From positions 17,042,447 to 17,106,446 of the forward strand of contig CM051385.1 in NCBI GenBank assembly GCA_028015245.1: DNA of 64,000 nt, written 5' to 3'. The notes beneath the pieces were generated by a model. The model did not search any database. It had not been told where the DNA came from and saw only the letters and a list, made by a program, of their open reading frames with translations. Below are positions 23,201 to 36,014 of the stretch, piece by piece; the stretch's first letter is position 1; each line of letters begins with the position of its first letter. This DNA comes from Cardamine occulta (Eukaryota; Streptophyta; Magnoliopsida; Brassicales; Brassicaceae). The translations under genes were made by a program, and so were the position numbers.

Positions 23201-25613
23201 TTTATTTCTCTGATTAATCTCTTGGATTTTCAGTGAATGTCTATGTGAACTCTATAATCTTTTGCATCATTGTGGTGCCTGGGTGACTAAGGTGATCATG
23301 CTATAGTGTAAAATCATCACCATTTTTCTTGATCACAAGATCTGATTCTAATGCATTTATGTATGTATGATGCAAACCAAAAGGGATTCTTGGTAGTTTT
23401 TCCAATACATTCTTTTTCCCCAATTTTTCAAAAATTATATACATATACTTATTTCCATTCTCAGTTGCAGGCTGAGTATCAAATCCTTGAAGGTATATAT
23501 CCTTGAAACTCTATAAATTCCTTTTAGAATTCGGAGAAAATAATGCATTGTTAACCAAGAACCTTGTCCCATTAGATAATATAAAATATGCTTTACTAGT
23601 CCCTTCAATCAGGTCTGCAGGACCTGAGATTGTGTTAACTGTAATTTTTTGGTTTAATATCCGAGAAATATTTTTTATGTTTCAAAATAGTGTGTGTTGT
23701 TCCACTATTTGATATGCATACATCTCCAAGATTTATCTTGGATGTTGTTCCATTCGTATTGTAATCAATTTCTAAAATAAACATAACCAATTAATAACAA
23801 TATAATATATTTATTCATGAAGAGGGAAATCACACAATACATGATAGGTAACATCATTATTATAAAACATTTGAAAAAACAAAAATATATTCATAACATA
23901 ATCATAGGAAATTCAAACATCAACTAATAGGCATTTCAGTTCTCCGTGAGGGCGTTTCATCGAGATCATTGGCAAAGTCGGATGCTCAAGCTGAGTTGTA
24001 TCCTAAGAGTGTTCTGCGAGGTTCACTTCCTTTCCTTTGCCTTTGCCTTTGGAAGACTCCTTGATAGAGCAAAAAGGTATGCAGGAGTTCGACATACCTG
24101 AGACCAATATCCTTTAGTGCCGCATCTAAAACAAGCACTCTCACGTTTCTAGGGGGTACTCGTTTGAATTTTTTTCCCCTTTGGAATTTGGTCTGAGTGA
24201 TTCCATTGATACGGGTTCCTATTATGTGGGTTGTAATTTCTTCCACGCCCGCGATAGTTTCGGCGGCCACATCCCCGAAAAGTTTTACTCTTCTTAACCG
24301 GGTGTTTAACGTCCAATGCATTCACTTCAGGAAGTGCTTTGGATCCGTTGGGTCGAGACATGTGATTTTTGATGGGGAATTCATTGTTCTTTTCCGCTAT
24401 TAAAAGCGCTGATGTGATCCTCCCAAGGACGTTGCACTCTGGAATTGGCAAAGATAGATACATCAACTTGAATCCCTTAGATATGACACACTAAGACGAA
24501 TTCAAGCTGAATAGAGGGTGGATTGAAAGGTCACACAGAAGCTGCGGAAGTCTTCTGATTTACCCCATCTTAAATTCCTTAGATATGACGCACTAAGACG
24601 AATTCAAGGATGAAAATGAGAATCACTCTCGACAAGACTCCTCAAATATGATGCACCAAGACGGATCATGTATTGATCAATGGATATTACACACCATCGA
24701 CCAAATCAATAGATATTACACACCATTGACCAAATCAATGGATATCACACACCATTGACGAAAAATAAAAAACTCACTCTCAAAGGTTCCAAAAATAATT
24801 AAAAGAGATCAGATTTTTATTCAACGGAAATGAGCCTCATTATATAGAGGAATTACAAGGAAACATAAATTAAAGTAGCCTAACATGCAGCATATCTTGG
24901 AAAACGAAATGAAACAACAAATGTGCATGTAAGAGAGAGAAAAAGATGATTTAAATGCTGTTTTGAAATATAGACGAAAATGATTTTTTCTCATGGCATT
25001 TTTGGGCTTTAAATGAGCTGGGCTTGAGAGGTAACATCTTCAAATTAAGTGGAATATTTTTTTCTTTCTTCTTTGATGTGTTTGGATCCGCGCCCCTTCT
25101 TGATGCTTCCCAATATTATACTAAGCGCCACAATCAAATCGGAAATTTTGGTGTACCCACGCAACCTATATTAGAATTGTTACAAAGTAATGTGGTTTTT
25201 ATGAAATGTAGTGTACGTCTTCTCAAGCATCTATCTCAATTTTGCAACAATTCCTAACATGGCGGAATTGTAGTTCATCACCTTGTCAAAGTCCTGAAAC
25301 CTTAGACTTTGCCATTCATCCTGAGCAAGTGGAAGAGTTATATCCCTTTGATGATCAAATCGATCTTTTAAGGACTTCCAGAGATCTTGGGGGATCTCTC
25401 CCGTGTGCATAATTATATATGACACTTTTGTTGAGGTGTCTCCTGAGAAAAATCACCGATTTAGCTTTTTCTTGAGCTGTCATCTTATTTTTCTCTTTAA
25501 TGGTCTCTGTTAACCCAAGAGATTATAAATGCAACTTGATGTTGGTGGTCCAAGATATATAGTTGGCACCAGTGATGTCTAGAGCTAGGAATTGGAGTTT
25601 CTCGATATTTGCC
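20300..25613 (-). pseudogene. Ty1/copia gag-pol polyprotein, decayed
   Basis: Minus-strand fragments in copia order. A gag start at 25613 (MANIEKLQFLALDITGANY, then a stop) is followed by a UBN2-type gag segment (QSLRFQDFDKVMNYNSAML). A zinc knuckle near 24130 has Tyr in place of the His (CFRCGTKGYWSQVC). Integrase pieces lie at 23200-22628 (VMIDAASRWSHVYLLSSQN) and reverse transcriptase pieces at 22055-21177. The RT active site reads YVDN instead of YVDD (VYVDNLNVIGT), and RNase H is only traceable to about 20380. Many stops and frameshifts separate the blocks. The gag is split by an insertion at 24413-25132. The element lies where the dirigent genes are expected from Arabidopsis synteny. 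Confidence 0.85.
24413..25132 (-). mobile_element. Probable solo LTR inserted in the copia gag
   Basis: About 720 bp with TGTG...CACA ends interrupts the gag reading frame between codons DLI and SALLIAEKNNE. On the minus strand it has a TATA-like CCTCTATATAATGAGG followed by TTGAATAAAAATC, as in a copia LTR. Inside are repeats of TATGACGCACTAAGACG (24480, 24585) and three to four copies of CAATGGATATTACACACCAT (24697-24760). I see no clear target duplication. Confidence 0.55.
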
Positions 25614-26049
25614 ATTTCGTTTTTCTTTTATAAAATAAAATCACAAACAACGTAATTAGAAAAATTATTTTATTTAAACATGGGAGGTGTTGGAATAAGT
25701 AGCGTGATTACAAGGAATACAAGTGCATAAAAAAGTAAAATAATAACCATCAAAATTTCTCTAGGAGTAAAATCTCCAACAAATAAACCATAAATCAAAA
25801 CAATTATAAAACCTATTACAAACATTAAAAACGGATGAACCCTTTTTTTTTTTTTTTGAAAACAAGAGATTTTAGAGAGAGAAAAAAAAATTTGAAGTGA
25901 TGAAAAAATGAGTGAAAAATAAGAGTATATATAGATTAAAATTACTGTTTATTAGGCATTTGGAAAGTAAAAAAATTGAAAAAAATACTTTGTGATCGGT
26001 GGAGATTAAAAGTTAAAGTATTAATTCATATAAAATATAAATATTTAAC

Positions 26050-26220
26050 TAATATTAAGACGATCAATAATAAACAATAAATAATTTATGGTGATTAAAA
26101 TCATCTATATCAAAATGACAAATAATAAACATTAAATAAATTATGGTGATTAAAATCATCCACGTTAGAGCAGTAAATAATAAACAGTAAATAAATTGTT
26201 GTGATTGAGTCATCCATCAT
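26050..26220. repeat. Three imperfect 55-bp tandem repeats
   Basis: Three copies of a unit built on AATAATAAACA.TAAATAA, TTATGGTGATTAAAATCATC and a variable end. They lie in the untranslated leader or LTR of the copia element. Confidence 0.7.
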
Positions 26221-26391
26221 AAAATAATAAATTGTGGTACGTTTAACAATTATTATAAAAATATTAAATTAAAATATTAGACGGCTGAGCTGCGCTCCGA
26301 TAAAATGTTAAATTAAAATATAGGGCGATAGAACCGCACTCTAATCATAATAATTATAAATCGAACTGATAGAATGAGCGTGCTGAAAATG

Positions 26392-26578
26392 TGTTATAAT
26401 TATATTATATATGAATGTATGTATATGTATATGAATCATAAATTATGGAAGGTATAACCTTTTATAAGAATGAAGATAAGAGAGAAGGAAAGCAAAAATG
26501 AGAGAAATGAGAACAGTTGTATAATACTGAGAATGTGCTAAAATATGAAAATTCCGTTTTACAACAATTATAATACGT
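26392..26578 (-). repeat. 5' terminal repeat of the copia element (decayed)
   Basis: Partner of 20082-20262. On the minus strand it carries a TATA-like CTTATAAAAGG. Together the pair defines an element of about 6.5 kb on the minus strand. Confidence 0.6.
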
Positions 26579-27584
26579 TACTATAGACTAAAAAATAAAA
26601 TAAAATATTACTGTGCCTGACATTATTTATGACAATCGGCTCCATTACTATTTTCATACACCCCAGTTTTTCTTTTATTTTGTAAGTCTTCTCAATTTAC
26701 ATGTAATACAAATTTCGAAAATCATCTTCTAAGTGGGTGAAAAAAGTGAATCTCAAAATTGTTTATACCAAAAGTAAAAAAATTAGAAATAGAAATGCTT
26801 CTACATTTCCTCTTCATCTTCCTCGATCAGTTTCTTCCACAAAGATATTTTTCTTTTTCTCACGGCTTAATTAGGGTTTCAATCTCTGCTCCTTTTCACC
26901 ACACCGCCCTGCCGCCGTCGTCTTCTCTCTGTTCTTCCGGCGTTCCTCTCTTTACACTTCCTTCCGGTAAACCAAGCTTTCTCTTTCACTATCTTCTCTC
27001 TTCCTCTTTATCTCCGCCTCTTTTCATTTCACCTGATTCACGAAGCTTTAGCAAGTTTCTAAGTTCGTTCACTAGTAATCGAAGCTCGTTTGAGTTCGAT
27101 TAAGTTGAGTATGTGAAGTAATTAGGGTTTCGCCAAAGCTTATTTTCTGAATCAAGTGACCAACTCAAATCCCAGACGCAGTTCATTTGTAGTCTCAATT
27201 TGATTTTGATGAGCTTTGCCTTCTTCTATAGCCATTAGATGAAGAGAATTTGGATGTTTCTTTCTTCTGGAAAACCAGATTTATAATTTAGTGTTCTTAC
27301 TGATTTGATCATCGTGAGTTAGAAATTTGTGTTGTAGTTTCTCAAATTAGCTAATGATTGAAACTTATGATGTTGTGTTGAGCTGGAAATAACTGGAGAA
27401 CAAAATCTAGAAGAGTTTAGGATCATGTTTGAGTTTTAGGTTCATGCTATGCTCATAGATGTGATTCTTGAAACAGAATGCTGCAATTGTTTTCATCATG
27501 ACACAATTTTGATATTTTTTGCTGTTTTTGATCACATTCAGATATCTGAACCTCTTATATTTTTCAACTCTTCTGGTCAATCTG

Positions 27585-28180
27585 AGTCTTCTTGTTGAAA
27601 GTTTCTCATGAAAGACTCATTGGTGAACAGTTGACTATTTTTTATCTGCTGAATCATATTTTGGAACTCAGATGTAGAAACATTCTTGTTTCGTAGAAAC
27701 ATAGTCAGTTTATGTAAGCATTAGTTCACTGGTGGAGCATGAAATGGTCTTTTGACATTGTTTAATTATTGTCTATGTGCAGGGTTAAAAGATGAATCGG
27801 TCTTTTACTTTGATTTTTGATTAGCTTTGCATTCAGTCATTCTTGAAGCTATATCATGAAGACTCTTGATTACATTAATTTACCTGGGTCTTGTTGTTGA
27901 AAGTTTTCTGATGAAGAACTCATTGGTTGACAATTGACTATTTTTTCTCTGCTGAATCATACTTTTCAACTCAAAATCAAATGCAGAGACATTTTTGCTT
28001 CATAGCTAGTTTATGCATGTATTAGTTCACTAATACTAGCAATGCTTTGATGGCGTCTTTTGACACTGTGTAATGATTGGCTATGTTCAGGTATAAAAAG
28101 ATGGATCAGTCTTTTATTTTGATTTTCCGTTAGCTTTGCACTCAGTTATTGTTGAAACCATATCACGAAGACTTTTAAAT
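27585..28180 (+). repeat. Tandem duplication in the BPC6 5' leader
   Basis: About 27585-27870 and 27885-28180 are diverged copies (period about 300-310 bp). Both contain ACTCATTGGT, TTGACTATTTTTT, CTGCTGAATCATA and TAGTTCACT. Each has a splice-acceptor-like CTATGT.CAGG and a short exon-like end, TCTTTTA.TTTGATTTT. The second copy runs directly into the BPC6 ATG at 28188, so each copy probably contains an intron end plus a leader exon. Confidence 0.8.
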
Positions 28181-28187
28181 ATCTCAA

Positions 28188-29337
28188 ATGGATGATGGTG
28201 GGCATCGTGAAAATGGTCGACCTAAAGCACCTCAGGGCCAGGTACCTTGACAATATCTTTTCCAATCCCAAACCTTAATCATGTGTTTTGCTCTTCTAAA
28301 TATCTTAGCTTTGAGATAGTTTTTGATGGGAATGTGTTATTGTTTGTGATATGATGAAGCAGTGGTTGATGCAGCATCAGCCATCGATGAAACAAGTGAT
28401 GTCAATAATAGCAGAGCGCGATGCAGCAATTCAGGAGAGAAATCTGGCGATATCAGAGAAAAAAGCAGCAATAGCTGAAAGGGACATGGCGTTTCTTCAG
28501 CGAGACACGGCTATCGCTGAGCGCAACAATGCGATTATGGAGAGAGACAGTGCTCTTACGGCTCTACAGTACCGTGAAAACTCCATGGTTAATGCTGCTG
28601 CTGCTGCCAATATGTCGGCATGTCCACCGGGATGTCAAATATCTCGTGGTGTAAAGCACTTGCACCATCCTCACATGCATCATCATCATCAACATCACAT
28701 ACCTCAGTTGACTGAGAATGCATATGAAACCAGGGAAATGGAGCCAAATGATGGTCTCCCGACATCAACACCTGCTGGATCAGCCTTGGAATCTGCTAAA
28801 CCAAAACGCGGTAAAAGAGTTAAAGACCCAAAGGCGACTACACAAACCGCTGCTAACAAGAGAGGTCCAAAAAGCCAGAGGAAGGTTAAGAAAGAGAGCG
28901 AGGACGACTTAACCAAGATAATGTTTGTAAAGACAACCCATGACTACACAGAAGAAGACCCAAGTAAGCATATCTTAATAGGATCGAAATCCGATTGGAA
29001 AAACCAAGAAATGGTGGGCCTGAACCAAGTTGTTTATGATGAGACAACAATGCCACCACCGGTATGTTCATGTACAGGAATTCTCAGACAATGCTACAAA
29101 TGGGGAAACGGAGGTTGGCAATCATCGTGTTGCACGACCACACTATCGATGCATCCTTTACCAGCGCTGCCCAACAAAAGACACGCTCGAGTTGGCGGAC
29201 GGAAAATGAGCGGAAGCGCGTTCAACAAGCTTCTCAGCCGACTTGCTGCAGAAGGGCATCATGATCTCTCAAACCCGGTCGACCTGAAGGACCATTGGGC
29301 AAAGCATGGTACAAACCGCTACATCACGATTAAATGA
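28188..29337 (+). CDS. BPC6: BPC6, BASIC PENTACYSTEINE GAGA-binding factor
   Basis: Exon 1 is 28188-28241 (MDDGGHRENGRPKAPQGQ) and exon 2 is 28363-29337, joined Q|W across a GTACCT..GCAG intron. They give 342 residues, the length I recall for Arabidopsis BPC6. The in-frame ATG at 28351 lies in the intron and is not the start. Residues about 35-85 form a coiled-coil/alanine zipper of repeated AERDxAI / ERNxAI units. A His-rich run follows (HHPHMHHHHQHH), then a basic region (KPKRGKRVKDPK), then the BBR/BPC DNA-binding domain with five Cys (VCSCTGILRQCYKWGNGGW, SSCC) and RHARVGGRKMSGSAFNKLL to the end. Family role: nuclear transcription factor that binds GA repeats and is linked to Polycomb recruitment. 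One oddity: residue 282 is His where the family has Tyr (SMHPLPALPNK). A 5' UTR with at least one intron precedes it (from about 26800). An AATAAA lies at 29410. Confidence 0.97.
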
Positions 29338-29339
29338 TT

Positions 29340-31522
29340 TATGACCAATTTAGGGTGTGATTTGCTCTTATGAGACTATCTGATTTTATGTTTATGTGTA
29401 CGAAATTGAAATAAAATACTCAGGAGGAAAAGAATTTGTATGTGGAGCCAATGTTATATGTATTATATAATTAGAAAAACCTTAGCAGCATAATTCTTTT
29501 TTATTTCTTAAATCTAGAAATGATGTTTTATATGCCCAAAATATTTTATCTTTCTATTATTATTGTTCCCTCTAAGTAATGTCATTATTAAACATTGGAG
29601 AGCTTGGTCTCGAGTCTCGACCATGTTAAAACCCCATCATGCTTTCATATCACTTTTTATGCTCTCTTTTTTTTTTCTTCCTTATTCAGCCAATTTGGCA
29701 TTTATGTTATATTGTTATAATATCAATTTGGCTTAGTCATCAATTTTCCGAAACTCTTTTTACTCTAATAAAAAGAGTTTTCATTCCTTTTGAATAACTA
29801 ATAAAAAAAAGAAGAAGTTAATAACATAATGTTATATTTAAGTAAAACTTTTTTTGTCAACAAATGAAATATGAAATATCTTTTATGCCAATTAATTTCT
29901 TTTAAATATTCTCATCTTTTTGTTTAGCTATCAAAAGCTATCATTACTAATAAACATATTTTTGTATTTTTGCTTGTACTCCACTAAGTTTTAAAATCAT
30001 GTTTAGTGGGAATCTCTCATTGAGTCTCTCACAAATAAAAAAATAGAAAAATAATAAAAAATAAGAGAAAGAATAAAATAAGTATCTAAAATGAGAGACT
30101 TTGAGAAATTTGTTAGAAAGTCAGAGACTAATTTGACGCATGTACTAACATAATTGAGTTTTTATTTTATTTAAAATATAAATTTTCAATAAATAGTTAA
30201 ATTATATATAAACTATTAAAATAATATATATGAGATACCAAGAGAGGTTTTTTCCAATACACATGCTCTAACGAAACTGACACATGAGCTTATTAGACTT
30301 GCTTTTAATGCTTGTTGATTATTTGATTTGCAAATGAGAGTTTAGCGTAATTAAGTCATAAATTTGATGCATAGTATCATAAAAAGTGAATTAGTCATTG
30401 ATTATTGTTCCATGCTCTAAGATTATATTTAATGAATGTTCTTGCACCACAAATTATTTGTTGTTCAATCGCAAATTAATTGTTGTTCACTAATATCGAA
30501 AATTCACATTCAATCAATTGATAAACTCAAATCGCCGTTAATGAAAACAACAATTCGATTGTTCACCCCAGCCGTTCCAATTACAATTGAGAAACAATAA
30601 AAAACAATGAACACAATTCCAAAATTCGTATTACAAAGTTAACACAAAGAAGAAGAAGAAAAAGAAGATACAATTCGGATTTTCACATAACAAACACAAC
30701 AACATTTCTTTACTCTTATAACGATCTAACAACCCAGCTTCTTTTAATCTGAACTGTCCACGTGTCGACACTGATGGTTTTCACCGCATCTTCTAAACAT
30801 TCTGTTTCTTCAAGAGTATTCGTTTCTTTCTTTATTAGTAAAGCCTCTGAGTCTTTACTCTGCTTCACTTATTCTGTAACATTCAATCGCAAATTAATTG
30901 TTGTTCCTTTAGTCGCTAATGTCGTTTGGTTGTTCACTTGCTTTTGTTTAGCATTCTTACTTGCTCGTTCTGCTTAGTGTATCGAATTGATTATAATTTT
31001 GTTTGGTTTCATTCATGTCTTTGATCATTTGGTGTTAGGGAAAACCCGAGAATCTCATTCCCCGAGAATGACATAAATTTATACTTATATTATCATTTGG
31101 GATTTTAGAACTCGAGCTATCAAATTTTTAGCACAGTTACTGGCGAAATTTTGTAAAAGCCATTAATTTAGGATTCTATTTAAGTCTATGTTCTTTTTAT
31201 TTATTTTTATTACTCTAAGACTAAATTGTTGAATAAACTACCAAAAAATGGGAGGCCAATTATTGAATGCATCAATATTTTTCTTTCACCTTGAATTTCT
31301 AAAATCTCGTTCGAATAATAAGGTTTTTAGAAACTATTTTAGTTTTCTTATGAAATATTAAATATAAATTATCCCTTTCTATTGTGCCGATCTTCTATTA
31401 GTTTTAAAAGTATGTACAGTGGATAGAGACTTTATGAATCTCTCATATATATTATTTTAATATTTTAGATATAATATAGTTGTTTTTAAAAATTTAAAAT
31501 TATAAAGTGAAAACAAAACCAA
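29340..31522. other. AT-rich spacer with MITE-like remnants
   Basis: No gene seen. 30000-30260 and 31404-31500 hold GAGAGACT-type motifs similar to those at 34930-35055, probably short non-autonomous element remnants. The 24-mer TTCAATCGCAAATTAATTGT (continuing TGTTC) occurs at about 30457 and again at about 30882. Confidence 0.4.
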
Positions 31523-34500
31523 TCTATACTATTAAAGGGGAAGTACTAATTAGAAGTACCCTTTGTGTTCTAAGAATATTACATGAAATGCCATTCAATA
31601 TAAGAAAGAAAAAAACTCTCATTAATGGCAAAAATGTCATTGTATCTTAACTTAATATCCATGTATCCAAACAACCTTCAAAATTAATTATCTTCTATCC
31701 ATATAACAAAACACAATTAAAATATTTTTAAGATTAATTATAAATTTAAATATTTTCAAATAAACTCATAAAATAATATTTTCTTAAATATTTAATATGA
31801 ATACATTTATCAGAAAAAATATTATTTATCATAAAACTTTGTTAATAATAATATTTTTCTTCATATGAAAATAATATACTTAAAGTTATTAATATTTATT
31901 GTTAATTTTACATTGCAGATATTATTTGATATTTAAAATTTTAAAATAAAAGAAATTTTCATGTTTCTAATAAAATACTTTTTAATTAAAATGATATGAA
32001 AAATACAAAAAATAATTTCATTTTTGGTTTTCTGTTAATTTAAATTATCACTAATTTAAATTATAATTGTCAAAAAATAAAATAAATATATTATAAATAA
32101 TTATTATATGTAGCCAAATTATTTTATTTCGAGCCAAACAAATATTTTATTTCTTATCAAGTAAATTATTTTATTTCAAACTAATTAGTATTAGTTTTCA
32201 AACACAAAGAAAATCTGCAAATTTAAAAGATTTCCAATATCAAGATTTATTGCCTATATTCTAACGACTGTTATTAATTATTTTCTTTTAATAGATTTCC
32301 CTAACAAACTATCATATTCAATTCTAAATATTTAATATCTCAAAAATTAACAATATCAAATTTAAACAAAACTTCTTTATTATTAATCCACATCGATTTA
32401 ATAAGAGTATTTTCCTAAAATGTTTTATCAAATGATTGTGGGTCTTCAACCATGTTGCGTCATCTATAAATAATTACTCAAAATATTTACTTATTATCTT
32501 ATTACAAATTTCAAAAATAACAAATGTAAAATTCTAAATTATGGAACAATCTTCTCAAACTTTATTCAAAATTTTTATAATTAATAAATACGCTAATTAC
32601 ATATTTGACTAATCTTTATAAAAACATTACTAACATGTAAACAAAAAATATATTTTATAATAAAAATCATAATAATTTTTAATTTTACAAAATATATTAA
32701 TTCAAATTGAGTTAATTTAAATAATTTTAAGATTCAGTAAGATCATGATTTAAAACTAAATAATAATTCATAAACTAACAAAAGCCATATTCTAGATTCT
32801 ATTAATATGTTTGGTGAAAACATAAATGCCCAATGAAAAATCACATTAAATTAATTTTTATATGTATATAATTTTATTTTTCTAAATTGTACGAGTTTTT
32901 TAAGTAATTTATTTTACTAACTACATATATTTTAAAAACGGTAGTTAAATTTTGGTTACTTTTATATCGTTATTCAACGAAATCAATATGTTATCTTAAA
33001 GGTCAGTCTATTTTTGGTATTGAAACAAAAAATAGTGGGTAAGAGACGGAAAAGGATAATTCGGATAACAAAAAACATTATTCGAACGATGTTTAACAAA
33101 AACAGGATAAGAATTTTGGATAACGGTACGTGATTAGAAAATTTTCATAGGTAAATTTAATTCTTAAATTATCACTAATTTTGGTAAGAGTTGACTACGA
33201 GATAGTTAAAAATTTACACATACGTGCGGTTTGATGTGGTTCAAAAATTTATATAACCCGCTGTGGAGGGTCCCGGATTGCAGGTTTGACCCGATTGACA
33301 AGGCTAGCCCTATCAATTTGATTCATAACCCGCGGATCTCGGCCCGTTTGATCCGCTGCGGGTGCGGGTTAAATTTGTTTTTTCAAATCGTGAGACTCGG
33401 GTGCGGATCAAAACATTTTTTGACGGAACAGATGCGGATCATCATATTTTGTAATGCAGCTTTGCGGGTATCCGCATTTAAAAAATAAAATAATACTAAT
33501 TACTATTATTTTATAAAATTTAGTAGTTAAATTTTATATATATATATATATATTTATTTATCCAAAATTATTTTTTTAAATTGGGAATTTATGTTTTTTT
33601 AATACTAAAATTTATTAATAAATATTAATTTTACTAAAATTATAAAAAAATAATTTTGAATTATTATTTAAATATTTACGGTTACCCGTGCGTGTCTCCA
33701 AATTTAAACGGGATAGATGTGGATTAATTATTTTTATTTAGCGGACCATGGATTGTGGTTTGATACAGGGTGAAAATTCATATAACCCGCTACGGGGCAG
33801 GTCGTGGGTTGCGGGTTTTATGTGTACTAAAAAAAAAAAGCAGTTAAGTTTCACAAAAGAAGAAAGCTTAGCTATTGCCTGTTGGGACCTAAAGGTCATT
33901 ATTTCTCTTGGTGTTTGAAGATAAAAAAAGCTTAGTATAGACTGAAGAAGATAGAAATTTGGGACTGGAACGGTCGTCTTCTCTCTTTGTGAAACTACTT
34001 TGGACCGGAGCACAAAAAGAAAAAAAACCAAAATTTAAAATACTGTCATGAAACCATTGTTATTTCAAACATTCATATTCATAAACCAGATTGAAAACAA
34101 AAAAAAAACCATCTAACCATCCACTAATCCGGTTCACCTGGTCCAAACCACGGATTGATCAAAAATTTAAAATACTGGTAAAACCATTGTTATTTCAAAC
34201 ATTCATAAACCAGACTGAAACCGAACAAAATACTAAATGGTAGGTCTGGGTAAAAAAAATTAATCTGCAATATTGAACCAAAACTGGTCCAAAGTAACAG
34301 TTCGGGTTTGGGTTTGGATATACTTATTTTATCCATTGGATCCTAGATTCATATACATATCGGTATTGGTTTGGATAATGGTATTACCTGATACTCGAAA
34401 CATAATACATTAATGCTTTTGGTATTTTGGTATTTTCAGATATTTTAGCAAATTTCAGATATTTTGGTATTAATATTTTTACGGGTATGCACAATTTTGG

Positions 34501-34912
34501 GTATTTTTGGTATTTTCAGGTATCCCAGGTAAAATTTGTGGTTATTTTAGGGTATTTTCGGATATGTTTTGGGTAAAATTTACCGATTTCGGGTATAACA
34601 TTTCCCAAAATACTCGAACCGGTTTACACTGAATTTTTTTTGGGTTTATACGGGTAATATTATTTTGGACCCGACCCGAACCCGATCTGAAATTCTATGG
34701 ATATTCATATGGGTACAAAACCTCTCTGCCTGTAATATCTGAATCTGATCAGTTTTTATCCGAATACTCGAATGCGCATGCCTACTAAACGGTATGAGTT
34801 TGAGTGTGAGATTACTTAAAAGTGAACAGATCCAACACGTTATGAATTTATATTAAATAAATAAATTCATCTTATAAATATAACTCCACACGTAGTGCGG
34901 ATCCGAATCTAG
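31523..34912 (+). mobile_element. Helitron-like non-autonomous element
   Basis: The left end TCTATACTATTAAAGGGGAA follows an A. The right end is ..CCACACGTAGTGCGGATCCG then AATCTAG followed by T. A short hairpin (CCaCAC/GTGcGG) lies about 10 bases before CTAG. This is the standard Helitron layout: 5' TC, 3' hairpin plus CTAR, inserted between A and T. No Rep/helicase coding was found. The interior includes GC-rich CCCGC-type segments (33230-33480, 33740-33830) and a degenerate GGTATTTTGGTATTTTC repeat region (34400-34570), which may be nested insertions. Confidence 0.7.
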
Positions 34913-36014
34913 TTATATTAATAAATGACTCTCTAGAAGAGTTCTCAAAGGTTTTCATTTGAGAACCGATTCTCATCCCCCTCTCTTATTTTTAATTAAT
35001 TTTCTTTTTATATTGTTGAGAGACTCATAGAGAACCTCTCACTGTACATGCTCTAAGTAACACTTATAAAAATGCCTCTTTTTAATTTCTAATACAAATC
35101 GTTAGTAAAATTTATGCCATAATTATTTTGAAAAGAGTATTCTTTTATCAAGGAAATCAGTTTATGAATTATATTTGATTCAATAAACCAAAAAAAATAT
35201 ATATTGGCAACCATACTTTTAAACTAAAACAAACAAAAAACTCCTTCTTTGGTAATCCAATCCAAAGTGGAAGAGTTTACAAAAGACAAAAAATAACAAA
35301 TATGGTTTTGATTGATAGGGTTAAATAACCATCCCTAAAATTCTTACGGACCAGATTGGACATCAATTCTACATCGACTCGCTTCACACCGGTATCATGA
35401 CACTCTAAGCAATATTCTTCGCTGTTTAGTATTCCTAACAACTAGCTACTATGTTTGGCCTTGAGAAGAATGAGCATCATCACACACATGTTTATCACCT
35501 GACTAGCCATCTCATTTGCATCATTGAAAAAATGATTCAAAATAAAGTGGTTTCTCTTCACTATCAAGACAATCTGAAGCTGTGCAACCTATTTCAACAG
35601 TGGTTTTAAGCTAGAGGTTTCCGATAGTTTACCAACATGAATTTTTCATTCTTTTTTGGTTCTTACTTTTGTACATAAATTTTTTTATTTTGTTGATTAA
35701 TAAATTTAACATTTTAACAAACCAAAAAAACTATCCCTAAAATTTAACCGAAAATAATAAAAGATAAAGAAAAATAAGAAAAATTATCTTAAACGGAAAT
35801 CAAGATTTGAAAAAACAATTTTGTTTAAGCTTTAGGTTTACTTTAAGGGGCATACTTGATGGCACAAGGATAGTCACACACGCAACTAAATTTCCAAATC
35901 TGATGACAATAGCATCGAAGAGGATTGTTTTGTAATGCTTTATCCTTGCAATGAGAAGGATTGCAAACAGATCTGCCATGCTCCACGCACTGGCGGATCT
36001 AGAGGGTTGAAGGG
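34913..36014. other. AT-rich spacer
   Basis: No gene seen. A MITE-like remnant lies at about 34930-35055 (GAGAACCGATTCTCATCC, GAGAGACTCATAGAGAACC). Target duplication AAGGG for the gypsy element occupies 36010-36014. Confidence 0.4.

Noticed and set aside
24697..24760. Short regularly spaced repeats resembling a CRISPR array
   Set aside because: The units are contiguous tandem repeats without unique spacers, in plant DNA.
28351..28362. ATG at 28351 as the BPC6 start
   Set aside because: It lies in the intron directly before the GCAG acceptor. The exon at 28188 gives the conserved N-terminus and the right length.
30762..30977. 71-codon plus-strand frame
   Set aside because: No family features; overlaps short direct repeats.
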